Assembly: GCF_020740795.1 (NCBI RefSeq)
Contig: NC_067286.1
Location: forward strand, 62,001 to 126,000
Reading direction: 5' to 3'
Length of the DNA stretch: 64,000 nucleotides
Origin: Apus apus
Lineage: Eukaryota; Chordata; Aves; Apodiformes; Apodidae
In this document: one piece after another, positions 49,281-61,213 of the stretch
Position numbering within the stretch: position 1 is the first letter of the stretch
Layout: each line of letters begins with the position of its first letter
The notes under the pieces: model-generated
Databases searched by the model: none
Seen by the model: only the letters and a program-made list of their open reading frames with translations
Told to the model about the DNA's origin: nothing
Program-made: the position numbers and the translations under genes

Positions 49281-49848
49281 CTATGCCAAGCTGCTCTTCA
49301 GGGCTTCCACCACGGCCTCCGGCTGGGGGAATTTCAGCTTGCGGGGGGGCCCCTTGGCGATGCCGCTCCACAGCTCCACAGCTGGGGACAAGGGGACACG
49401 GGCCAGGGATGCCGGGAGCCCCGCACCGCCGCCCCTCGCCCCGCCCCAGCCCCGCACTCACTGCTGCCGTCCTCCTTCACCAGGGACACCTCGAAGCTGT
49501 TCCTGCGCGGCGGGCGGGGGTTGATGTCCACGGGGAGGTGGGCCAGGGCCCCGCGCAGGGCCTCGCTCACCGCCGCCGCGTTCCGCCCGAACACCCGTCA
49601 GCTCTTGCTGGAGGGAGACGCGGGGTCAGCGCCGGGGCCGGCACCGGTGCACCCCAGGAGCCCCCCGGGCGGTGTCCGGCTCACCAGTGCTCGATGACGA
49701 CGCGGGGCCCGGTGCCCTGCGGGCTGCCGGTGTCCCCCGGGCTGGCCTCGCCCTGAGCCCGGGCCCGCTTCTGCGGGGCCCGCGCCTCCTCCGGAGCCTC
49801 GGCCGCAGCCGGCTGCGGGGCTGCGCGCTTCCTGCGGCGGGGAGCCAT
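49281..49848 (-). CDS. SELENOH: Selenoprotein H
   Basis: Nucleolar thioredoxin-fold-like redox selenoprotein. Exons: 49685-49848, 49462-49607, 49281-49381, joining to 136 residues including selenocysteine (human 122). The N-terminus is basic (MAPRRRKRAAP), like human MAPRGRKRK. VVIEHCKSUR carries the CxxU redox motif, with U encoded by TGA at 49598-49600 and C split across the first intron. VFGRNAAAVSEALR, FEVSLVKEDGSS, ELWSGIAKGPPRKLKFPQPE and VVEALKSSLA follow as in human. The SECIS in the 3' UTR supports recoding. A predictor treating TGA as stop would split the gene. Neighbours BTBD18 and TMX2 match human synteny. Confidence 0.95.
49598..49600 (-). other. SELENOH: Selenocysteine TGA codon
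   Basis: In-frame TGA within C-K-S-U-R-V-F-G-R, aligned with human CTSURVYGR. Coding sequence continues conserved past it for about 80 residues, and a SECIS lies downstream, so it is read as Sec rather than stop. Confidence 0.95.
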
Positions 49849-50480
49849 CCTGGCGAGAACCGCGGGGCTGCGCGGGAGGGAACCCGGGGGGCCGGGGGTA
49901 AAAACGGTGGGATACCCGGGACCCCTCTATTGCGGGGGGAGAAGGGTCCTCACAGGGATCCTGCTTCGGGAGGGGATCAGGAAAGGGAGAGGAGTCCCGG
50001 GAACGCCGCTCTGGAGGAGCGGGCGAGCAGGGGGTCCCGGGGATACCGTCCCGGGAACAGGGCAGGCGCCGCCCCCCGGGCCCCGCCGCCCCCCGGGCCC
50101 CGCTGCCTCCTACCTGCCGCGCTGCGCCGACCGCGTGCAGGGAGCGCGCGGCGCCGCGCCGGGCCCCGCCACTCGGGCGAGCCGCGGGGGGCGGCGGACG
50201 GGGCTGCTGGGGGAGGTGAGCGGCGCCCGGAGCCCGTGGGCCCGCGCCCGTTCCCGCCTGCTCCCGCCGCGCTTCCACGGGGCCCCCTCCCCTCCCGGGT
50301 CACGGGGGGGCGCCCGGGCCGCCAGAACAGCCCCCCCCGCAGCGCAGCCCCAGTGGTTCCGCCCGACGCGCCGCCGCCCCGCGCCAGCCAATCAGAGCGC
50401 GGCGCCTTCCTGTTGGCCCCGCCCCCGGCCAGCCCCGCCCCCCGGCCAGCCCCGCCCCCCGGCCCCGGTGCAGACACGGT
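49849..50480 (-). promoter_or_regulatory. SELENOH: SELENOH promoter, CpG-rich
   Basis: CpG-dense sequence upstream of the SELENOH ATG with one forward CCAAT at 50388-50392 and several GC boxes. It abuts the TMX2 3' end (AATAAA at 50496), leaving little room between the two same-strand genes. Confidence 0.6.
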
Positions 50481-50495
50481 CCCGGTCACGGTCCC

Positions 50496-50501
50496 TTTAT
50501 T
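50496..50501 (-). terminator. TMX2: TMX2 poly(A) signal AATAAA
   Basis: AATAAA on the minus strand 73 nt beyond the TMX2 stop, in otherwise GC-rich sequence. Confidence 0.8.
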
Positions 50502-50573
50502 GTCAGCGATGAGAGGAGCGGTGACCGCCCGGCCCGGGGCCAGGGCGCGACACGGGGCGGCGATGGGCAGCGT

Positions 50574-52586
<2,013 letters not shown>

Positions 52587-52840
52587 CTTCCCCTGCCCCG
52601 CACCGCCCCGCGCCCATTGGCCCGCCCGGCCGCGGGGGGCGGGGCTGCGGCCCCGCTGGCCAATGGCGAGCTGCAGCGTCACATCCTTCCGTTCCCGGCG
52701 GACCAATGAGAGGGGAAGAGAGAAGCGGCCAATCGGGAGGCTGTGACCGAGTCTCCCGTAGCAACCGCGGAAGTGGGCGTGGCCCGGGCGGCGCTCGGCC
52801 AATCGCGGCGGGGCGGCCCCGCGCGGGGCACGCTGGGAAG
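52587..52840. promoter_or_regulatory. Bidirectional TMX2/MED19 promoter
   Basis: Only 254 bp separate the two start codons. The interval is CpG-rich and holds five CCAAT boxes: reversed at 52616-52620, forward at 52660-52664, 52703-52707, 52729-52733 and 52799-52803. A YY1-type AAGATGGCGG overlaps the TMX2 start (52580-52589, minus). No TATA box is evident. Head-to-head housekeeping genes with NF-Y sites commonly share such promoters. Confidence 0.85.
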
Positions 52841-54187
52841 ATGGAGAACTTCTCGGCGCTGTTCGTGGCGGCGGAGCCCCCGCCCGCCGCCCTGGGCTTC
52901 GGGCCCGCCAAGGCGCCCGGCGCCGTGCCCGCCCCGCCCCCCGCCGTGCCCGCCGCGCCGCCGCCGGGCGAGGACGCGGCCCGCAAGGCCGCCGCGGGCC
53001 CGTTCTACCTGCTGCGGGAGCTGCCAGGTGCGGGCGGGGCCGCGCGGCGGGGGCGGGCGCCGCTCCCGCCAGTGGGTGCGGCGGAGCGGGGCGCGGCGGG
53101 AACTGGCAGCGCGGCGGGCCAATGGGGAGAGGGGCTGGGGGCGGGGCCGCGCTGGGGCTGGGGGGGAATGAGGCCTGGGGGGGGGGGGCCCGAGACCGGG
53201 GGTCGCCAGGGCGGGGAGCGGGGCCGGAGGGGCCCGGGGACGTGCGGGCGGGTCTCCGAGGCCTGGGCAGGGGCGGGGAGCGGGGCCCGCGGTCCCTGGT
53301 GCCGCGGCGGGGGGGCCCGGCGGGGCGTCAGCTCCTCCCAACCCCGCCGCGGGCTGTCGGTGCAGGCACCACGGAGCTGACGGGCAGCACCAACCTGATC
53401 ACGCACTACAACCTGGAACACGCCTACAACAAGTTCTGCGGCAAGAAGGTGAAGGAGAAGCTCAGCAACTTCCTCCCTGACTTGCCCGGCATGATCGACC
53501 TGCCCGGCTCCCACGACAACAGCAGCCTGCGCTCCCTCATCGAGAAGCCCCCCATCTGCGGCAGCTCCTTCACCCCCCTCACCGGCACGATGCTGACGGG
53601 ATTCCGCCTCCACGCCGGCCCGGTGAGCCCGGGGCTGGGAGCTGGGGGTGGCCCGAGGGGGCAGGAGGGGCCCAGCCCGGCCTGACCAGCCCTGTCTCCT
53701 CTCCCCAGCTGCCCGAGCAGTGCCGGCTCATGCACATCCAGCCACCCAAGAAGAAAAACAAGCACAAGCACAAGCAGAGCCGCACCCAGGATCCCGTCCC
53801 CCCAGGTAAGGCTGTGCCTCCCTGCCACAGCCACCCCCTCTCCCATCCAGCCCTGGGGGATGCCCAGCTCATCCAACACTCTTGTTTCTCCAGAAACCCC
53901 CTCGGATTCCGACCACAAGAAGAAAAAGAAGAAAAAAGAGGAGGATCCAGAACGGAAGAGGAAGAAGAAAGAGAAGAAGAAAAAGAAGGTGGGTGGGGAG
54001 AGCAGGGTCCAGTTCCCAGCATGTGCCCACCCACCCGAGGCAGCAGCCCGGAGCCAGTGAGCTCCCAGGGGTGTTGCTGCTGCAGCTCCCACGGGACGTG
54101 TCTGTCCTTCCTCCACAGAACCGGCACAGCCCCGAGCACCCGGGGGTGGGTGGCTCCCAGGCCAGCAGCAGCAGCAGCCTGCGGTGA
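52841..54187 (+). CDS. MED19: Mediator subunit 19
   Basis: Subunit of the Mediator complex that relays activator signals to RNA polymerase II. Exons: 52841-53027, 53366-53622, 53709-53805, 53894-53988, 54119-54187, joining to 234 aa (human 244). MENFSALF at the start matches human MENFTALF; a Pro/Ala-rich stretch follows, then [11 protein letters not shown]. The highly conserved core includes [35 protein letters not shown] and [17 protein letters not shown]. The C-terminus has the basic [20 protein letters not shown] and a Lys-rich [20 protein letters not shown] tail, ending QASSSSSLR. It lacks a few Pro residues of the mammalian N-terminal tract. Confidence 0.97.
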
Positions 54188-54450
54188 GGCCTCCCTGGGG
54201 ACCCCCAACCCACGGAAACAGCTGAGACTGAGCCAGGAGGGACTTGTCCCTTCTGCAGCACTTGGCAGGGGGGCTTGGGCAGGCCTGCCCCCCCCCAGCA
54301 GAGAGGACACCCCTGAAGCCCCCAGTGTGCATCATGCAGCCAGCCAGGACCAGGGGACACGGACTCTGCTGGCACTGGGCCTGCCAACCTCCACCTTTTA
54401 TACCAAAACAACCTGTTCCATTGGGATCTCTCTTTTTTAGTCACCTTTTA

Positions 54451-54456
54451 ATTAAA
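54451..54456 (+). terminator. MED19: MED19 poly(A) signal ATTAAA
   Basis: The variant signal ATTAAA occurs about 264 nt after the stop, followed by a G/T-containing region. No AATAAA is nearer. Confidence 0.65.
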
Positions 54457-55082
54457 GTCTCTGCTCTGAGGAGGGGCTGGTGGCTCCTGCAATCCACAGT
54501 GAGGCAAGGAGCTGAGACCAGGGGAGTCCCAGGGGTGCTGGGACACCCAAGTGGTGGTTGAGCTCCTGCCCCAGCTCTCAGCCCATCTACCCCCCCTCTC
54601 CTGCCCAGGCAGGGGTGGGGTGGAAGGGGCAGAGCTTTGGCTGCTGGGCTGAGGGGCTGTGCTGCCCCACGCCTCTGGGGCGTGGCCAGGATGGGGTGAC
54701 ACGAAGAGGCACCGTGTCCCCATGCAGCAGTGGCTGCTGGCTGAGCGCCCAGGGGTGCCAGCGTGGGCACTGGGAGCTCCAGCAGCCACGGCTGCTGCCA
54801 GGGGCCGTTGGTCCCAGCGTTGTGCACAGCAGCCAGAGCTTCCCCAGCCCCTGTGACACTGTCCCCAGATCCCCTTTCCTCATGCCCTGGGAAAGCCCCT
54901 TACCTCCTGCAGGGCAGCATCCGAGGAGGCACCTTCCTGCACCGGTCTGGGACCAGCTCTGCTGGAGCCCCTCTGACCCCCAGGGGAGGGAGGGACAGCC
55001 AGGATCCTTGAAGGGGGGCTCCTCTGTCCCTGGATGCTAAACAAAGCACACACGTCTGCTGGGGTGGCTCATTAAATATCCT
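54457..55082. other. MED19-ZDHHC5 tail-to-tail spacer
   Basis: About 0.6 kb between the two facing poly(A) signals, GC-rich, with nothing recognisable. A longer MED19 3' UTR could occupy part of it. Confidence 0.5.
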
Positions 55083-55088
55083 TTTATT
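55083..55088 (-). terminator. ZDHHC5: ZDHHC5 poly(A) signal AATAAA
   Basis: TTTATT on the plus strand. It implies a 3' UTR of about 1.18 kb back to the stop at 56261. Confidence 0.7.
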
Positions 55089-56260
55089 CCTCATTTTTAA
55101 AATGGCTAATAATAATTAAAAAAAACAATGGTGTGGCTCTGCCGAGGCCACGGGAGAGATATTGCCGTGAGAAAGAGTCAAGTAGTGCCTGAAGTGTCAC
55201 AGGCCCCACGCAGGGGAAGTTGCCTGGGCAGGGGTTGTGTGGGGGGAGGAGCTCTGGGCTCCTTTTGGCTGCATTGGGTTTTTGGCATGTGATGAGAAAA
55301 TATTGCTGTGCAGGGATGCACCCCGCTGGCTTTCCTCTTCCCAAACGGAAATAAAAACAACTGTGACAGTGAGAAAACCCCATCAACCCCACTGGAAAAA
55401 CAAACAAACAAACAAAAAACAACCACCACCCCCCCACCCCCCAACATAAACTCTGGGGAAACATTATAAAAAGCAACAATCACCAGTGGGGAAAGGCTAG
55501 AGCCCGTGGGTATTTCCAACCCAGCTCCCCCTCCAGCAGGTGCAGCTCAGGGGGGCTGCCCCTCAGGCTGTGCCCCACCCAGGATGGGGGGCTGGAGGCT
55601 GCACAACCGAAGAGCAGGGAAGGGGGGGTGGGGTCCTCATCTGAGAGCACCATGTCCTTGGGTAGGGCTGGGGAGACCAGGGCATCCCAGGGGTGGCAGC
55701 TGCTGTCCCAGAGCCCTGCCTGGCGCAGGCAGGGGTGGCAATGCTGGGCACTGGCCCCGGCTCATCCCATGTTCCCCCTCTGGGGACAAGGACACAGGGG
55801 GGACTCAGACCCTGGCCAGGGAACAGGTTCATTTCTTCCTCTCTCTGGGTAAGATATATAATTTCTGCTTTTTTTTTTTTTAATATTTATATTTATATAT
55901 ATAGATATTTATATATACACACACCTGGTAACTCAGAAAGAGAAAAAAAATAGAATCCGTAACAATAATAATAAAAAAAAGTATTCTGGTTTAAAAACAA
56001 TCCATTCCTACCACGCTAGGCGAGCGGTTGATTGCACAAGGCCCACGAGTGGCTGCAGCCCCCGAGCCCCCCGAGCCCCCGGTGCAGTCCTGGGCGGGGC
56101 AGCCCCGCTCGGCGTGTGTCGAGCCCCCCGTCCCGGGCGGGCAGGAGGGGGCAGCCCTGGGGGCCACGGGCCCGTCCCCCCATCCAGCTCTCCCGGGGCC
56201 CGCAGAACGTCCGGCCACAGAAGGTCCCTCGAGGCGGGGGGAGGCGGGGGGCTCTGCCCC
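55089..56260 (-). other. ZDHHC5: ZDHHC5 3' UTR with AU-rich tract
   Basis: Between stop and poly(A) signal. It contains a long AT-rich block at 55868-55990 (T run, alternating TA/TTTA, ATTATTATT on the minus strand) and a short TTTG repeat at 55398-55418 (minus), both standing out against GC-rich surroundings. AU-rich 3' UTR tracts often control mRNA stability; no specific binding site is claimed. Confidence 0.6.
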
Positions 56261-59200
56261 TCATACCGAGATCTCGTAAGTGGTGCCCCCCACACCCGAC
56301 ACCTTCTTGACGCCGCCGCGGGTGGGGCTGCCCAGGGGCACCTGCCCCGTGCCCGGCTGGGCCGAGCCCAGGCTCTTGGGCTGCCCGTTGGACTTGCTGT
56401 AGGCGGTTCTCATCTGCACCTCATCCCTGGGGAGGGAAGGAGAGAGAAACGTGGGGCATGAGGGGGGAAATGAGGCGCTGTGGGGGGTGGGGGCAGGACA
56501 GGACTGTGGGGCTGCCATCACCCTGGGGAAGGCCCCCAGCACCTCTATGTCCCTCCAGCTCCCTGAGGGGCCCTGGGGAGGGTCTGGGGGGGCACCAGCC
56601 CTTCTGGGAGGAAGATTCCCCTCACCCTTCTCCAGGCCATGGGCAGCATTGCTCCCTAGCAAGGGAGGTCTGGAGGGGACATGCAGGGCAGGGAGGGAGG
56701 TGTGAGGTCCCAGCTCAGCACTGGGTGGCCATTGGTACTTACTTTGGTGCCAGCAAGGGCTGCAAGGCCACCTCCTCCGCCTCGGGGACGCTGGCTGGAG
56801 AGGCTGTTTTTTGGCTGCTGTAAGACACGGATTTTCCCAGGTGGGGGGCGGCAGGCGGGTCGGGGGAGCCCAGAGAGCGCACCCGCAGCGCCTGGGGGGG
56901 CTCGGGCTTGCCGAAGCGCGGGGCGACCGGGCGGGTGAGCGGGTTCTTGCCCAGGGGAGAGCGCTTGGAATCGTCCGAGGAAGAGCTGGTGCGAGGGGCG
57001 TTGCTGGAGCCCGGTGTTGACTGGATGCCCGAGTCCCCCGGCCCCGCGTCCTCCTCCCGGCCTGGCACTGGTGGCTGCTGCTGCAGCAGCTTCTCCCGCT
57101 CCTGGATGGAGGCCACGATGTGCCGGGAGAGATTGTCGTAGCGCACGGGCGAGGGCTCGCGCGGCGGCGCCGGCTTGGGGGAGGCGAAGCGGCCGTGCAG
57201 GTCGGTCTCGCGCTGCTGGGCGATGCGGGCCGAGAGGAAGGGCGAGGTGTATCCCACCGGCGCCTCGGGCTCCGGCGCCGCCTGCACCGACTCGAAGTCA
57301 GGGCTGTCGGAGGGTGTCAGCAGGCTGTCGTAGGACAGGCTGCCGTTGCGCGTCTGGTTCACCAGGCTCTTGTAGGAGGTGGAGGTGGTGCCCTCCGAGC
57401 GGATGGACTGGAGGTGGCCCAGCTCAAAGCCGGTGCCCTGGGCCGACTTCAGGCTGGAGGAGCGGGAGCCGCTGGAGAGCGGGTCAAAGGGGAAGCTCTT
57501 GCCGAAGGTGGGCGAGCGGAAGCTCTCGGGCTCCAGGCTGGGCTCCGAGCGGTAGCTGGGCTTGTGGCCGCTCTCGCAGATGGAGTTGGGCTCCTTCAGG
57601 CTGTTCACTCGGCTCAGCTGCGGGGCAGGGGCACAGCCATCACCCACAGAACAAGGTGATCCCTGCAAAGCTCCCAACGTTCCCCCACATCCTCACCCCC
57701 CCGGGTGCCTCCCTTGTCTGGCCCAGCCTTACCTTGGCGCTGGTGGAGTGAGGCAGGGCGGCTGAGCTGCTGCTGTAGCCAGGCCGGTACTTGTACATGG
57801 TGGGGGTCGGGGGACTGTCCTTGCCTAGCAAGCTGCTGTCTGCAGTGGGGGAAGAGAGAGAAGCTCAGAGCCATGGCAGCTCCCTGGGGCTGTGCAGGGA
57901 AGGAAGGAAAGGAAGGGAGGAAGAAATGGTGTGCGGAGCCCTGCCCACCCTTCCCAAGAACCGGCTCTGAGCCTGGGGAGGACGGACCAGGGGTGCAGGT
58001 GGAGGGAGGGGTGGGCTGGAGGAGCAGAGCAGGGTGGAAAACGTGTCCCCACGGCAAGTCTGGGGCCTGCACTTCCATGCCCAGCAGCCCCAGTGGGGTG
58101 TGCCCTGCATGGAGGTGGCAGAGGGTGCCTGGGCACCCCATGGGCCCGCTGGCTGCTGGCTCCATGGACAGACATGCCCCAATCCCTCTCCAGGCTGCGG
58201 GGGGGACAGGGAGAGCTGCAGAGGCCTCCAGCCCGCTGCAGGAAGCAGCTGCTTCCAAGCTCTGCCCTTTGCATCCCACCTCTCTCGCCAGGCCCACGCA
58301 GGTGGTTTCGAGCAGCTGCGCCGGCGCTCCGGGAAGCGGGAAAGCGAGTCACGGAGGCTGCCAGGAACACGCTCCGTGCCGCCCGGCCAGGCCCACCTCT
58401 CTTTCGCCTCCATCATCCGGGCGACGCTCCCGCAGCCGCCAGCCTGCCTGGCCGGGCCCCGCGGCCTCCGGCTCCTCCTCCCGGCCGAGCAGAGCTGGCT
58501 GCGAGCGTCCCGCAGGCTCCTCCGAGGGGAAGGGCTTCACAGACCAGCCCAGAGATGCGGGCACGTCCTGCCCCGCAGCGCAGCGGTGCCGATGTGCTTC
58601 AGGCCTGCCCTGCAGCCTGTCCTGCCTATGGCCCTGGCTCCTGCTCTGCCTGGCGCAGCCCTGGGCTCCCCTCCCAGGGGCTGCTTGAGACCCTGCCAGC
58701 CTTCCTTACCCTCGGTGGTGGCCAGGGCTAAGTGTGTCCTCAGGCCCGTGTAGCGGCTGAGGTCTGGCTTAGGTGGAGGTGGCGGTTCGGCATCCGCAGA
58801 CTGGCTCTCTGTCACCTCCAGGCTTCCTTTGGACTGCAGAGACAAACGCAGAGGGGGGGTCAGGGGGGGCCAGGCCCCAGCCCGCCCCTCAGAGGCAGGG
58901 AGTGGGCAGTGGCGTCCAGGGGCTCTCACTGCCTCCCGGGCTGTCCAACATCTAAGCGCTTGCAGGCGACGGCTGCCTCGGGTGCTGGGCCGTGCTGAGG
59001 AGGGGGGCACACCCAAGGGATGCTGCAGGGGGAGGAGGGGACAGGGAGGGCAACAGAGGGTGCGAAGCACCATGTGGCCACTGCCACATGGGAGGGACAT
59101 GGTTTCCATCCCATGGGGACATAGAACAAGATGACATGGAGGGGGACAGGGAATGTGACCAGGCTCACTCGGTTCTTTACTCACAGATGCAGGCTTGCAC

Positions 59201-61213
59201 CCCTGGGCTCCAGGGAGGGCCCCAAAGCAGGGACCACTAATCCCCACCTTCCTCACCTTCGTCCTCTTCAGCTCTGTCTGGATACCGTTGTCCATGATCT
59301 TGACCGTGATCTGACCGTCCGACACCTCGGGCCGCAGGAAGGGGGGTCTCACCAGCACCGTCTGCTCGGCCCGTGGGCGCCCGAGGTACCTTGGGAGCAG
59401 GGTGGGAGAAGGTCACGGCCAGGAGCTCAGGATGGAGCAGCTGGCCCAGCGCTGCAGGGCCAGGGCATCCCAGGCTGTGCCAGGCTCACCTGGGGGCCGG
59501 GGAGCTGCAGAGGACCCGGCTGACGTTCTTGCAGCAACCGTTGGTGAAGGGGTTGACGCCACCACGGAACTTGCCCGTCACCTGCAGGACAAGGAGAGTG
59601 GCAGTGTCCTGGGCAGGGACTGGGGGACATCTCTGCTCCAGCCACGTTGGGCTGCTCAGCGCTTGTCCAGCTTGCCCATTACAATCTCCAAAGAGAGATA
59701 CCTGGAGACTTCCCCTTTCCCAGGTCCCTGCTCCAGCGCTAAACTGCCCTTGAAGGGGAAAAGCCTTTCCCCAGTGTCTAACCAGAACCGCCTTCGTTCC
59801 AAGTCCTGCAGCCCCCCCTCCTGCCCTCCCAGCTCTCTCCCCAGCCACTCCAGCTGCAGCATGAAGATCTGTTCCCTGGCTGCAGACCAGGAGAACTTGG
59901 TGTTCCTTCACAGACACCTCAGCAGTGTCTTGGCACCTTCCTTCACCTCAACCCAGCCTGTCCGTGCCTGCCTTGTCCCAGGGAGTCGCCCAAGCGTCCT
60001 GGCAGGGGCCAGCAGCCCTGTGCCAGCATACCTGCTCGTTGGTGGTGCGGCCCCTTGCCACGAGCACCACGTGGAACCCAGTAAGGCCTGCAACGGGGAT
60101 GAAGAACAGGCCAGCCACGCACATCACCACCATGCTGCCAGTGGGTGCTAAGGAAGAGCCACAGACCCGCTCCCCAGCCCCACTGATGCCCCCCAGCCCA
60201 CTGTCCTTGGCCCCACCAACAGCCCCCCAGCCTCGCAGAGGATACGTGACGGCCATGCGGACACCAGAGAGCTCCTCCACCTGGTAGAGGACGTAGAGGA
60301 GGCCGAAGCCGAACACCCCCATGATGTGCGTGGTGAGCGACAGCAGGAAGAGGAAGAAGTAGCGGTAATTGCGGCGCCCGATGCAGTTGTTGACCCAGGG
60401 GCAGTGATGGTCAAACTCCTGTTGGGGAGCAGAGAGGCGGTGAAGGGCAGCCAGGGCCTCCTGCCCGTGCCCCACGCAGAGCCCCAGGGCTGGGCCAGCT
60501 CCTCACCTCCACGCAGTTGTCGCAGACGCTGCAGTGGGAGCAGCGTGGGGGCCGGTAGAAGCGGCAGGTCGCACACCACTTCATGCGCACCTGGATGCCC
60601 TTGATCTCCACTGTCTTGTACAGCGGGGCTCGAAAGTCGTCCTCCTTGTCCTCGTCCTCCTCAGCTGAGGGGGAAGCCACAGCACAGCTGGTGTGAGGGC
60701 AGCGGAGCAGCCGCAGCCCAGCCAGCACCAGCCAGAGGGGCCCCACGTCACCCTCCTCTGTTGCCAGCCACAACGGCTAGACAGGAACCCCCAAATACCA
60801 GTAGATCAGTGGGAACTCTCCCAATCCCAATCCCTGCCCCAAAACCAGGACATGCCCTCAGGCCCAGAGACCCAACACAGGGTGCCAGGATTTATGCTGC
60901 TTCCACAACTTGGTCCAACAGGCTGAGCCCAGAGTGACTGTCCCCACAGTGTGTGTCACCCTGCTCCCATCTGGGCAGGGTGAGGAGGGACTTCCTCAGG
61001 CGCCCTGGGATCAGGGATCTTCTTCACCTCAGAGGGTGGGCAGGAGAAGGGGGCTCCAGCCAAGACATTGCCCCAGCAGGGCCAGACTCACCTCGTGGGA
61101 AGATGCCTGGGTCCATGAAGGTGGCCATGCTGAAGTTGGCCAGCACAAAGAGGAAGACGACGGCATTGTAGACAGGAATGACCGGGGAGATGTACAGGCT
61201 GAGCCCTGGGCAC
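56261..61213 (-). CDS. ZDHHC5: Palmitoyltransferase ZDHHC5 (first coding exon outside window)
   Basis: Plasma-membrane protein S-acyltransferase. Exons: 61092-61213, 60507-60664, 60246-60418, 60032-60134, 59490-59581, 59257-59389, 58710-58833, 57733-57839, 56743-57617, 56261-56426, giving 683 aa; human is 715, and its first about 35 residues are missing here. [20 protein letters not shown] begins the second transmembrane part. The zinc-binding Cys-rich domain ([20 protein letters not shown]) leads into the catalytic DHHC of [19 protein letters not shown]. Two more membrane segments follow ([20 protein letters not shown] and [20 protein letters not shown]), then the VNPFTNGCC (TTxE/PaCCT-like) region. 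The long cytosolic tail is Ser/Pro-rich and conserved ([20 protein letters not shown]). The C-terminus EISV is a PDZ-binding motif. Confidence 0.96.

Noticed and set aside
53424-54444. Long minus-strand open frames opposite MED19
   Set aside because: They are antisense shadows of the Lys-rich MED19 exons (Phe/Leu/Ser-rich strings).
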